Assembly (NCBI RefSeq): GCF_014647875.1 | Contig: NZ_BMQA01000005.1 | Coordinates: 186,001-250,000, forward strand | Direction: 5' to 3' | DNA: 64,000 nt | From: Streptomyces brasiliensis | Lineage (GTDB): Bacteria; Actinomycetota; Actinomycetes; Streptomycetales; Streptomycetaceae | Shown here: piece by piece, positions 56,435-64,000 of the stretch | How the letters are laid out: each line of letters opens with the position of its first letter | How positions within the stretch are numbered: the first letter of the stretch is position 1 | Position numbers and translations under genes: made by a program | Notes under the pieces: model-generated | Databases searched by the model: none | What the model was told of the DNA's origin: nothing | Seen by the model: the letters and a program-made list of their open reading frames with translations, nothing else

Positions 56435-57867
56435 TCGGTGTCGTCGTCCTTGCTGTCGTCGTCCTTCTTCAGGTTCGGCTTCTCGCCGGAGCCGCCCGCC
56501 GCCTCGCCGAGCATCTTGTCCAGCTCGGAGAAGTCGAGCTGCTCGCGGTGCACGAAGCCGTCCGGGTCGTCGAGGTCGGTGGCCGTCGGCAGCATGTCCG
56601 GGTGGGCCCACAGGGCGTCCCGGCCGTCGACACCGCGCGCGTCCGTGAGCGAGGCCCACAGTCGGGAGGCGTCACGCAGGCGGCGCGGGCGCAGCTCCAG
56701 ACCGATCAGCGTCGCGAACGTCTGCTCGGCGGGGCCGCCCGTGGCACGGCGGCGGCGCAGCGTCTCGCGCAGGGCGTCGGCGGACGACAGGCGCGGCTTC
56801 GCGGCCGCGTGGACCACCGCGTCGACCCAGCCCTCGACGAGCGCCAGAGCCGTCTCCAGACGGGCCAGGGCCGCCTTCTGCTCCGGTGTGTCCTCCGGCT
56901 GGAACATGCCCTGCTGCAGAGCGTCCTGCAGCTGCTCCGGGTTCTGCGGGTCGAACTGGCCGACCACGTCCTCCAGCTTCGCCGTGTCGACCTTGATCCC
57001 GCGCGCGTACCCGTCGACCGCGCCGAACAGGTGCGAGCGCAGCCACGGCACGTGCGCGAACAGACGCTGGTGGGCGGCCTCACGCAGGGCGAGGTAGAGC
57101 CGCACCTCGTCCTTCGGCACGCCCAGGTCCTTGCCGAACGCCTCGATGTTCGCCGGCAGCAGCGCGGCCCGGCCGGCCGGGCCGAGCGGCAGGCCGATGT
57201 CGGTCGATCCGACGACCTCGCCCGCGAGCACGCCGACGGCCTGCCCGATCTGGGTGCCGAACATCGCGCCGCCCATCGAGCGCATCATGCCGATCAGCGG
57301 GCCCGCCATGGCCTGCATCTCCTCCGGCAGGACGTCGCCCATGGCCGCGCCGACGCGCTCGGCGACCGGGTCGACCAGCTCCTTCCAGGCCGGAAGCGTG
57401 GCCTCGACCCACTCCGCGCGGGACCACGCCACGGCGGAGCCGGAGCCCGACGGCAGGGACGTCGCGTCGTCCAGCCACAGGTCGGCCAGGCGGACGGCCT
57501 CCTGGACCGCGGTGCGCTCGGCGGGGCCGATGCTCGCGTCCTTGACGCCGTCCGGGGTGCCCTGGGAGACCGTCTGGCGGGCGATCTGCTTGGCCATGTC
57601 CCAGTTCACCGGGCCGCCCTCGTACGAGAGCATCTGGCCCAGTTGCTGGAACGCGGCGCCCAGGTCGGTGGGGTTCAGTGAACCGAACATGGCAGCGAGC
57701 GGATTGTCGCCGCCGGGACCGCCCGGGCCGCCGAAACCGGGCAGCCCGAATCCGAACGGGTTGGCCGGGTCCTGACCACCGCCGCTCTGCTGGTCCTTCT
57801 TCTTGCCCTCGTCGCCGTCGTCCGGCTCCTCCGGCGGAAGGCCGAATCCGAATGGGGTGTCACTCAC
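56431..57867 (-). CDS. Zincin-like metallopeptidase type 2 (DUF2342) protein
   Basis: This 478-residue protein belongs to the zincin-2 (F420-associated, DUF2342) family of actinobacterial proteins. The zinc site region is LALREAAHQRLFAHVPWLRSHLFGAVDGY near residue 264-292 (H-x3-L-F-x-H, an atypical metal motif). The N-terminus is Gly/Pro-rich with FGFGLP repeats; the helical core has LADLWLDDATSLP and LPAWKELVDPVAERVG. The start at 57867 (GTG) was chosen as it gives MSDTPFGFGLPPEEP; the upstream frame is basic. M. tuberculosis has the same gene near ABC1 kinase and PDZ protease genes. It is probably cytosolic. Confidence 0.85.
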   Translation of the reverse strand: MSDTPFGFGLPPEEPDDGDEGKKKDQQSGGGQDPANPFGFGLPGFGGPGGPGGDNPLAAMFGSLNPTDLGAAFQQLGQMLSYEGGPVNWDMAKQIARQTVSQGTPDGVKDASIGPAERTAVQEAVRLADLWLDDATSLPSGSGSAVAWSRAEWVEATLPAWKELVDPVAERVGAAMGDVLPEEMQAMAGPLIGMMRSMGGAMFGTQIGQAVGVLAGEVVGSTDIGLPLGPAGRAALLPANIEAFGKDLGVPKDEVRLYLALREAAHQRLFAHVPWLRSHLFGAVDGYARGIKVDTAKLEDVVGQFDPQNPEQLQDALQQGMFQPEDTPEQKAALARLETALALVEGWVDAVVHAAAKPRLSSADALRETLRRRRATGGPAEQTFATLIGLELRPRRLRDASRLWASLTDARGVDGRDALWAHPDMLPTATDLDDPDGFVHREQLDFSELDKMLGEAAGGSGEKPNLKKDDDSKDDDTE

Positions 57868-58058
57868 GGGGTTCCTCGGCTGGTAAGGCCGCCGGCTCTT
57901 CCGGCGGCGCGGCTGCCCGACAACACCACCCAGCGTAGACACCAGAACCCGATCGGGCCTCGGTGCTTCGCCGACTCTTGGCCTGCGGCAGGATGGATGC
58001 CACCTGGTACGTACGCGTCACCCGCGCCCGTACTGAAGACAACCGCTGGAGACGCCCG

Positions 58059-59171
58059 GTGAGTTCCCCAGATCCGCAGGTTCGCGCAGCGCGAAACCAG
58101 TCAACCACTCCCGCCGCCCGCGGGCCCGTCGTCGCGGTCACCGGCGCCGCGACCGGGATCGGCGCGCTGCTCACCGAACGGCTGGCGGCTTCCGAGGAGA
58201 TCAAGCAGGTCGTCGCCATCGACGAGCGGCGCGGGGAGTGCGCGGCGGCCCAGTGGCACATCCTCGACGTGCGGGACCCGGCGATCGCCGACAAGCTGCG
58301 GGGCGCGGACGTGGTCGTGCATCTCGCGCTCGACCTGGACCTGGAGACCGACCCGGCGGCGCGTACGGCGTACAACGTACGGGGGACGCAGACCGTGCTG
58401 ACCGCCGCCGCGGCGGCCGGGGTGCACCGGGTGGTGCTGTGCACGTCCGCGATGGTCTACGGAGCGCTGCCGGACAACGAACTGCCACTTTCGGAGGACG
58501 CGGAGCTGCGGGCCACGGCCGAGGCCACGGGCGTGGGGGACCTGCTGGAGATCGAGCGGCTGGCCCGGCGGGCGCCGCGAGCGCATCCCGGGCTCAACGT
58601 CACGGTGGTCCGTCCCGCGGTGCTCGTCGGGGGTACCGACACCGCGCTGACCAGGTATTTCGAGTCACCCCGGCTGCTGGTCGTGGCCGGGTCGCGGCCC
58701 GCCTGGCAGTTCTGCCACGTCGAGGATCTGTGCGGCGCGCTGGAGTACGCCGTACTGGAGAAGGTCGACGGGGAACTCGCCGTCGGCTGCGACGGGTGGC
58801 TCGAGCAGGAGGAGGTCGAGGAGCTCAGCGGGATCCGGCGCATGGAACTGCCGTCGGCGGTCGCGCTGGGTGCGGCGGCGCGGCTGCACCGGATCGGGCT
58901 CACGCCGTCTCCGGCGGGCGACCTGGCGTACACGATGTACCCCTGGGTGGTCAGCGGGAGCCGGCTGCACGACGCCGGGTGGCGGCCGCAGTGGACCAAC
59001 GAGGAGGTGCTCGCGGAGCTGCTGGAGGAGGTGTCCGGCCGGCACACGGTCGCCGGGCGGCGGCTGGGCCGCAAGGATGCGACGGCGGCGGGGGCCGCGG
59101 GGGCGACGGTCGCTCTGCTGGGGGCGGCGGCGGTGGTGCGGCGGGCTCGGAAGGCCCGACGCGGCATCTGA
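58059..59171 (+). CDS. SDR-family NAD-dependent epimerase with C-terminal membrane segment
   Basis: This 370-residue extended SDR has VVAVTGAATGIGALLTERLAAS near residue 23-44 (NAD-binding GxxxGIG), DIHVVxLALDLDL-like VVVHLALDLDL, an NVRGTQTVLTAA segment near 106-117, and VLCTSAMVYGALPDNE near 127-142 with Tyr. No YxxxK is clear (Tyr-Gly-Ala-Leu here), so it may be catalytically altered. The C-terminus ends in TAAGAAGATVALLGAAAVV, a single membrane anchor, then RRARKARRG. Start GTG 58059 with GGAGA upstream. Similar proteins in mycobacteria lie nearby. It may act on lipid-linked or sugar-nucleotide substrates. Confidence 0.75.
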   Translation: MSSPDPQVRAARNQSTTPAARGPVVAVTGAATGIGALLTERLAASEEIKQVVAIDERRGECAAAQWHILDVRDPAIADKLRGADVVVHLALDLDLETDPAARTAYNVRGTQTVLTAAAAAGVHRVVLCTSAMVYGALPDNELPLSEDAELRATAEATGVGDLLEIERLARRAPRAHPGLNVTVVRPAVLVGGTDTALTRYFESPRLLVVAGSRPAWQFCHVEDLCGALEYAVLEKVDGELAVGCDGWLEQEEVEELSGIRRMELPSAVALGAAARLHRIGLTPSPAGDLAYTMYPWVVSGSRLHDAGWRPQWTNEEVLAELLEEVSGRHTVAGRRLGRKDATAAGAAGATVALLGAAAVVRRARKARRGI

Positions 59172-59292
59172 TGCCGGCCGGTGTCGGGTGGCATCCTGCG
59201 TTGTCGGTTGTAGGAGACTCCGAACGCTCGCACGCGCGGGACTGGTGAAAGCCGTATTCCGGTGTGCGAGTGCGGTGCGGCACGATGGGGGT

Positions 59293-59751
59293 ATGGCACC
59301 CACGAATGACCACCCCGGTGAGCAGGCCGCTCAGGAGCCCGTCAAGCTGATCGCCGTTCAGGAGACCGCGCTCTCCGTCGACGAGGTGTTCAAGGCCGTC
59401 GGTGACGACGCGGCGGGCGGCGTCGCGCTGTTCGTGGGGACCGTGCGGAACCACGACTCGGGTGCCGATGTCGACCGGCTCGGCTACTCGTGCCACCCCA
59501 GTGCCGAGGCCGAGATGCGTCGGATCGCCGAGAAGGTCGTCGCGGAGTACCCGGTGCGGGCGCTCGCCGCCGTCCACCGGGTGGGGGATCTGCGGATCGG
59601 GGATCTCGCCGTCGTGGTCGCGGTGTCGTGTCCGCACCGCGCGGAGGCCTTCGACGCCTGCCGGAAGCTGATCGACGACATCAAGCACGAAGTGCCCATC
59701 TGGAAGCACCAGAAGTTCTCCGACGGCACCGATGAATGGGTCGGCGCGTAG
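59293..59751 (+). CDS. Molybdopterin synthase catalytic subunit MoaE
   Basis: This 152-residue enzyme converts precursor Z (cPMP) to molybdopterin together with thiocarboxylated MoaD. Characteristic segments are GGVALFVGTVRNHDSGADVDRLGYSCH near 42-68, VHRVGDLRIGDLAVVVAVSCPHRAEAFDACR near 95-125 and PIWKHQKFSDGTDEWVG at the end, where Lys residues of KHQKF are catalytic. ATG 59293 has GGGGG just upstream. No MoaD was found next to it. MoeZ in this window could supply sulfur to MoaD. The end of the gene lies inside a 53-bp tandem duplication. Confidence 0.92.
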   Translation: MAPTNDHPGEQAAQEPVKLIAVQETALSVDEVFKAVGDDAAGGVALFVGTVRNHDSGADVDRLGYSCHPSAEAEMRRIAEKVVAEYPVRALAAVHRVGDLRIGDLAVVVAVSCPHRAEAFDACRKLIDDIKHEVPIWKHQKFSDGTDEWVGA

Positions 59752-59854
59752 CGCTGTCGTTGGGGGGTGGTGGTCGGGTGGCGGGAGGGCGGGTCGGCGC
59801 GTAGCGCTGTCGTTGGGGGGTGGTGGTCGGGTGGCGGGAGGGCGGGTCGGCGCC
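59738..59854 (+). repeat. 53-bp tandem repeat over the moaE stop codon
   Basis: GGGTCGGCGC begins at 59738, 59791 and 59844, i.e. a period of 53 bp with about 2.2 copies that are base-identical where complete. It contains the last two sense codons and stop codon of moaE plus a G-rich stretch GGGGGGTGGTGGTCGGGTGGCGGGAGGG split over the unit. The gap 59752-60020 contains no other gene. The G-runs could form a G-quadruplex. Confidence 0.85.
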
Positions 59855-60020
59855 TGCCGAATCCGTCCAGGTTCCCTGCCGTCGTCCGTCCGGTTGCCTT
59901 CCGGCATCCCTTCGGGTCATTCCGCTTGCGTAACCGCACCCCTGCCGTGAGCGTTGTCAGTGCGACTGGTTAATCTGCTGATCATTCGGTTGCGGACGCT
60001 CATGGGGTTGGGAGGTCGGC

Positions 60021-60185
60021 ATGGCGGCGCTCGCCTGGTTGCTGATTCCGCTTATGGCCGCGATAGGCGCTGGCCTGTGGGGCAGTTGGGCCAACAGGAC
60101 CCGCAAGGTACGGAGTGACGGTCCCGAGCTGGACGGCTATGCCCGGTTCCGCGAGGCGATGGAGAGGCCTCACACCCGCACCTGA
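60021..60185 (+). CDS. Small single-pass membrane protein
   Basis: This 54-residue protein begins MAALAWLLIPLMAAIGAGLWGSWANRTR; residues 3-22 form one membrane helix and the rest is a basic/polar tail (KVRSDGPELDGYARFREAMERPH). It is not in a recognised family, but the size and strong RBS (GGGAGG, five bases before the ATG) support a real gene. It lies 59 bp before the PDZ protease gene on the same strand and may work with it. Confidence 0.65.
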   Translation: MAALAWLLIPLMAAIGAGLWGSWANRTRKVRSDGPELDGYARFREAMERPHTRT

Positions 60186-60244
60186 CTCAGAGGACAGGGG
60201 TGCCCTGACGGTGTGCTGACAGACCCGTCCCGTACTGTCGAGGC

Positions 60245-61342
60245 ATGCCACGCCGCACCGCGACGATGCTCGCCTCCACCCTGATGCTGATCGCGCTCCT
60301 GTGCGTGGGAGTGCTCTCCCCCGTGCCGTACGCGGAGATGTCCCCGGGGCCGACGGTGAACACCCTCGGTGAGCACGGGGGCGAGCCGGTGCTGCAGATC
60401 TCCGGGCGTAAGACGTACCCGACGTCCGGGCACCTCAACATGACGACCGTCCGCGTCACCAGTGCCGACTACCGGATGAACCTGGTCGAGGCCGTGTACG
60501 GATGGCTCGCGCACGACAGCAAGGTCGTGCCGCACGACACGCTCTATCCGGACGGCAAGACGGAGGAGCAGTCCACGCAGGAGAACGCCGAGGAGTTCAG
60601 TCAGTCGCAGGAGAGCGCCAAGGTCGCCGCGCTGAAGGAACTGCACGTCCCGGTGAAGTCCTGGGTGATCGTCTCCACAGTGATCAAGGGCTCCCCGGCC
60701 CAGGGCAGGCTGCACGCCGGTGACGTGATCAAGGCCGTGGACGGCAGGGCGGTGAAGCAGCCCTCCGATGTCGCCAAGCTGGTGACCGGGCACAAGCCCG
60801 GTCAGGACGTCGTGTTCACCATCGTCCCGGCCAAGGAGCAGGCCGCCGCCGAGAAGGAGAACCGGACGGCGACGAAGACCCAGGACGTGACGATCACCAC
60901 CGCGACCTCCGAGGACAGCGGGGCCAAACGCGCGATCGTCGGGATCTCCGCCGGGACCGACCACACCTTCCCGTTCACCATCGACATCAAGCTCGCCGAC
61001 GTCGGCGGCCCCAGCGCCGGCCTCATGTTCGCGCTCGGCATCTACGACAAGCTCACCCCGGGCAGCCTCACCGGCGGCAAGTTCGTCGCCGGCACGGGCA
61101 CGATCGACGACGGCGGCGCCGTCGGCCCGATCGGCGGCGTCGAGATGAAGACCGCCGGCGCGCGCAGCAAGGGCGCCCAGTACTTCCTGACGCCCGCCGA
61201 CAACTGCGCGGCCGCCGCCAAGGACACCCCGGCCGGGCTCACCCTCGTCAAGGTCAAGACGATCGGCGACGCCCTTGGCGCCCTCAAGGACATCCGCGAC
61301 GGCGACACCGCGGCCCTGCCGAAGTGCACCACCAAGGGCTGA
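60245..61342 (+). CDS. Membrane-anchored PDZ and Lon-type (S16) protease, YlbL-like
   Basis: This 365-residue protein has an N-terminal membrane anchor (LASTLMLIALLCVGVLS), the extracellular segment PVPYAEMSPGPTVNTLG, a PDZ domain with STVIKGSPAQGRLHAGDVIKAVDGRAV near residue 142-168, and a C-terminal Lon-type serine protease domain: DVGGPSAGLMFALGIYD near 252-268 (Ser catalytic) and GVEMKTAGARSKGAQYFL near 298-315 (Lys catalytic). This Ser-Lys dyad arrangement is that of the YlbL family. A TACTGT -10 ends 6 bases before the ATG, so the mRNA is probably leaderless. A strong hairpin ends it. Confidence 0.88.
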   Translation: MPRRTATMLASTLMLIALLCVGVLSPVPYAEMSPGPTVNTLGEHGGEPVLQISGRKTYPTSGHLNMTTVRVTSADYRMNLVEAVYGWLAHDSKVVPHDTLYPDGKTEEQSTQENAEEFSQSQESAKVAALKELHVPVKSWVIVSTVIKGSPAQGRLHAGDVIKAVDGRAVKQPSDVAKLVTGHKPGQDVVFTIVPAKEQAAAEKENRTATKTQDVTITTATSEDSGAKRAIVGISAGTDHTFPFTIDIKLADVGGPSAGLMFALGIYDKLTPGSLTGGKFVAGTGTIDDGGAVGPIGGVEMKTAGARSKGAQYFLTPADNCAAAAKDTPAGLTLVKVKTIGDALGALKDIRDGDTAALPKCTTKG

Positions 61343-61360
61343 TCGCGCGCTCGGCATGGC

Positions 61361-61388
61361 TGGGGGCGCCCATCGGAGGGCGCCCCCA
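61361..61388. terminator. Bidirectional terminator
   Basis: A perfect 11-bp GC-rich stem, TGGGGGCGCCC (61361-61371) with 61378-61388, and a 6-base loop lie between convergent genes. Confidence 0.7.
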
Positions 61389-61421
61389 TCGCCGTACACC
61401 GTGACCGAAGACCGGTGGGCG

Positions 61422-61964
61422 TCAGTCCTCGAACGTCGCCGTGAGCGCCTCCGCGAGGCCCGGCACCAGGTCGGGGCCCGTGAGGACCTCCGTCGGGGTG
61501 TCCTTCTCGCGCAGGCGCAGGGCCGATTCGCGGGTGCCGTCGCGCAGCACCGCCACGGTCATCCGGACTTCCTGACGCTCGGGGTGGCTCGCCACCCACT
61601 TCGCCAGGCCGGCCTCGTCCAGCCCGTCCGGGACCTGGGCCTCGGCGGACGGCGGCAGCATCAGGCGCTCCACCGTGAGCGCGCAGCCGGTCACCGCGTC
61701 GGGCCAGGCGATGGTGCCCAGGAACTCGTCGAGCGGCTTGTCCGCTGGAATCTCGTCCTGCTCGATCGGGGTGAGGCCGGTGGTCTCCGGCTCGTCCTGC
61801 AGGCCGAGCTGGGCCGCGAGCGCGGGTTCCTGGGACCGCAGCCGTGCGGTGTCGACGAGGGCGAAGAGGCGGGCGGGCTGGTCCCAGCCGAGGCCGGAGG
61901 CGTACTCGTCGATCTCGAGTACGGCCCGGGTGAGCGGGCTCGCTGCCATGGGAGTGTTGGACAT
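61422..61964 (-). CDS. PPA1309-family conserved protein
   Basis: This 180-residue protein starts MSNTPMAASPLTRAVLEID and carries SGLGWDQPARLFALVDT near 27-43, PETTGLTPIEQDEIP, and EFLGTIAWPDAVTGCALTVERLMLPP near 85-110, segments I recognise from the actinobacterial PPA1309 family of unknown function. It is acidic, cytosolic, with one Cys. ATG 61964 has AGGA about ten bases upstream. It is divergent from the UPF0182 gene, with an ECF-type promoter for the latter in the gap. Confidence 0.75.
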   Translation of the reverse strand: MSNTPMAASPLTRAVLEIDEYASGLGWDQPARLFALVDTARLRSQEPALAAQLGLQDEPETTGLTPIEQDEIPADKPLDEFLGTIAWPDAVTGCALTVERLMLPPSAEAQVPDGLDEAGLAKWVASHPERQEVRMTVAVLRDGTRESALRLREKDTPTEVLTGPDLVPGLAEALTATFED

Positions 61965-61997
61965 GGTCACAATCCTGCCTCGTTCACAGCCGGAATC

Positions 61998-62024
61998 GGG
62001 AACCGAGTAAACGGTGAGTAAGTT
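61998..62024 (+). promoter_or_regulatory. ECF-sigma promoter before the UPF0182 gene
   Basis: GGGAAC (61998-62003), 18 bp, then GTT (62022-62024). The GGAAC-type -35 fits either SigR or SigE (cell-envelope stress) better than the housekeeping sigma. Expected start about 62031, 96 bp before the TTG start codon. Confidence 0.55.
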
Positions 62025-62126
62025 GCATAGGTGTGGGCCCAGGATCACGGGCGCACCGTACGGTCCGCGGACACGGGGGCCTGACGCAACGACAGCGAAC
62101 CAACAGCGAACTTCGAGGTGCGCACC

Positions 62127-64000
62127 TTGGCTTTCCAGATGCCGGACCGCGGCGGAGGCCCGACGGGGCCACGGATCAGAGCGGGCCGCCCGTCCCGGCG
62201 TGTCCGGACCCTGCTCATGACACTGGGCGTCCTTGCCGTCCTCGGCATGGCGTTCACCATGTTCGCGGGCTTCTGGACGAACTGGCTCTGGTACCGGTCG
62301 GTGCACTACTCGTCGGTGTTCACCACCACGCTGTGGACCAAGATCGGACTGTTCTTCGTCTTCGGCCTGCTCATGGCGGCCGCCGTCGGCTTCAACATCT
62401 GGATCGCGCACCGGCTGCGGCCGCCGCTGAGCGCCATGTCCATGGAGCAGCAGAGCCTCGACCGTTACCGGATGGGCATCGCGCCGTACAAGAAGTGGCT
62501 GCTGTTCGGCATCACCGCCCTGGTCGGTCTGATCGCCGGGGCGTCCGCGTCTAGCCAGTGGCGGACCTGGCTGATGTGGGTCAACGGTGTGCCCTTCCAC
62601 CAGAAGGACCCCCAGTTCCACCTCGACGTCTCCTTCTACGCCTTCGAGCTGCCCTGGTACCGTTTCCTGCTCGGCTTCGGCTTCGCCGCCGCGATCCTGT
62701 CCGTGATCGCCGCCGCGCTCACGCACTACCTGTACGGCGGGCTGCGCGTCACCAGTCCGGGCGCGCGCGCCACGGCCGCCGCCACCGGGCATCTGTCGGT
62801 GCTCATCGGCATCTTCGTAGCCCTCAAGGCGGTCGCCTACTGGCTCGACCGGTACGGACTGGCCGTCAAGTCCAGCGACTTCAAGGCGACCGGCAACTGG
62901 ACGGGCCTGCGCTACGTCGACGCCAACGCCTATCTGCCCGCCAAGACGATCCTGTTCTGCATCGCGGTCATCTGCGCGCTGCTGTTCTTCGCCACCCTGT
63001 GGCGACGCACCTGGCAGCTGCCCGTCATCGGCTTCGGCCTGATGGTCCTCTCGGCGATCCTCATCGGCGGCCTGTACCCGGCGATCGTCCAGAAGTTCCA
63101 GGTCCAGCCCAACGAGCAGGCCAAGGAAGCGCCGTACGTCGCGAAGAACATCAAGGCCACGCGCGAGGCGTACGGCATCGCCGACGCCAAGGTGTCCGAG
63201 TACGACGGCAAGAGCGCCACCGCGGACAAGCCGCAGCTGCGTGACGACGTCGACAAGGCGGCGAGCATCCGCATCCTGGACCCGAACATCCTCTCGCCGA
63301 CGTTCCAGCAGCTCCAGCAGATGAAGAGCTACTACTCGTTCCCGACCAACCTGGACGTGGACCGGTACACGAAGGACGGCAAGGTCCAGGACACGGTCAT
63401 CGGTCTGCGCGAGCTGAACCTCGACGGCATCCCGAAGAAGAACTGGATCAACGACCACTTCCGCTACACCCACGGCTACGGTGTGGTCGCGGCCAAGGGC
63501 ACCGAGGCCGACGCCAAGAACGGCACGCCCGTCTTCACCGAGTCCGACCTGCCGTCCAAGGGCGACCTGGGGACGTACCAGCAGGAGATCTACTACGGCG
63601 AGAAGACCACCGCGTACTCGATCGTCGGCGGTCCCCAGAAGGAGATCGACTACTCCGACGACAGCAGTGAGAAGACGACCAGCTACAAGGGCGATAGCGG
63701 CGTCAGCCTCGCCAGCCCGATCAACCGGGCGGCGTACGCGGTGGCGTTCAACGAGCCGCAGATCTTCTACTCCGGTGCCATCGGCGAGGGTTCGCGGATC
63801 CTGTACAACCGCACGCCGAAGGACCGCGTCGAGGCCGTCGCCCCCTGGCTGACCATTGACGGGGACGCATATCCGGCGGTCGTGGACGGCCGTATACAGT
63901 GGATCGTCGACGCCTACACGACGTCGAACGGCTACCCGTACTCCTCGCGTACGACCCTGGGTGACACGACGGCCGACTCGCTGACCGCGGCCAACAACTC
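62127..64000 (+). CDS. UPF0182 large membrane protein (cut by window end)
   Basis: The visible 624 residues are the N-terminal part of a UPF0182 protein, which is usually close to 1000 residues. The TTG at 62127 ([14 protein letters not shown]) has GAGGTG about nine bases upstream, so it is favoured over the ATG at 62139. About seven membrane helices follow: [114 protein letters not shown] and [19 protein letters not shown]. After about 315 residues a large extracellular part begins, with [26 protein letters not shown]. Function unknown. Confidence 0.88.
   Translation, partial: MAFQMPDRGGGPTGPRIRAGRPSRRVRTLLMTLGVLAVLGMAFTMFAGFWTNWLWYRSVHYSSVFTTTLWTKIGLFFVFGLLMAAAVGFNIWIAHRLRPPLSAMSMEQQSLDRYRMGIAPYKKWLLFGITALVGLIAGASASSQWRTWLMWVNGVPFHQKDPQFHLDVSFYAFELPWYRFLLGFGFAAAILSVIAAALTHYLYGGLRVTSPGARATAAATGHLSVLIGIFVALKAVAYWLDRYGLAVKSSDFKATGNWTGLRYVDANAYLPAKTILFCIAVICALLFFATLWRRTWQLPVIGFGLMVLSAILIGGLYPAIVQKFQVQPNEQAKEAPYVAKNIKATREAYGIADAKVSEYDGKSATADKPQLRDDVDKAASIRILDPNILSPTFQQLQQMKSYYSFPTNLDVDRYTKDGKVQDTVIGLRELNLDGIPKKNWINDHFRYTHGYGVVAAKGTEADAKNGTPVFTESDLPSKGDLGTYQQEIYYGEKTTAYSIVGGPQKEIDYSDDSSEKTTSYKGDSGVSLASPINRAAYAVAFNEPQIFYSGAIGEGSRILYNRTPKDRVEAVAPWLTIDGDAYPAVVDGRIQWIVDAYTTSNGYPYSSRTTLGDTTADSLTAANN

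Noticed and set aside
1..64000. tRNA or rRNA genes
   Set aside because: No cloverleaf with GTTCGA-type T-loop and matching acceptor stem was recognised in the gaps; a tRNAscan run would be needed to be certain.

Overview
The window is about 72% G+C, with codon third positions almost always G or C, GTG/TTG as well as ATG starts, many 4-bp ATGA/GTGA gene overlaps, and a WhiB-family regulator with its attenuated leader. This points to a Streptomyces-type actinomycete chromosome. It looks like core chromosome: no IS element, prophage, CRISPR array, rRNA or tRNA gene was recognised.

Left part (0-15.5 kb): a suppressor-of-fused domain protein, an MFS exporter, a DUF6758 protein, a PHP-domain phosphoesterase, a MarC membrane protein, a 50-residue conserved protein behind a near-perfect SigR-type promoter, a NYN-domain protein, an alpha/beta hydrolase, a DEAD-box RNA helicase with a repetitive basic tail, a ferritin-fold protein, DUF3107, a TetR regulator, a second hydrolase and a DUF3152 metalloprotease. 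The middle insert (15.5-26.3 kb) holds two operons. The first is an oligopeptide ABC importer behind a leaderless Cys-containing leader peptide and a possible attenuator. The second is a tightly overlapped operon with a PelF-like (DUF3492) glycosyltransferase, a polytopic membrane protein, two tiny ORFs, an SDR epimerase and a spherulin-4-like protein; it resembles part of a Pel-type polysaccharide locus.

Right part (26.3-64 kb): moeZ, two tandem secreted lipoprotein peptidase-like hydrolases, a flippase-like/pseudokinase membrane protein, an alkyltransferase-like DNA repair protein, the adnAB helicase-nuclease pair, an M20 dipeptidase, nudC, a methyltransferase, mycoredoxin mrx1, uvrD2, wblC with leader uORF and terminator, an ABC1 kinase with a ThiF-like partner, an M48-type peptidase, a TerD-AIM24 triplet, a NUDIX hydrolase with a zincin-2 protease, an SDR protein, moaE, a PDZ/Lon-like membrane protease, a PPA1309-type protein and a UPF0182 membrane protein cut by the window end.

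Much of the gene content matches the Mycobacterium tuberculosis Rv3193c-Rv3211 neighbourhood as I remember it (UPF0182, PDZ protease, zincin, ABC1 kinase, whiB7, uvrD2, mrx1, nudC, adnAB, ATL, moeZ, DUF3152, TetR, DUF3107, ferritin-like, rhlE). The opp and Pel-like operons then look like lineage-specific inserts in an old DNA-repair and stress block. Four ECF-type promoters with exactly 18 bp between GGGAAT/GGAAT/GGGAAC and GTT lie before the 50-aa protein, moeZ, mrx1 and the UPF0182 gene, which suggests a thiol-stress theme.
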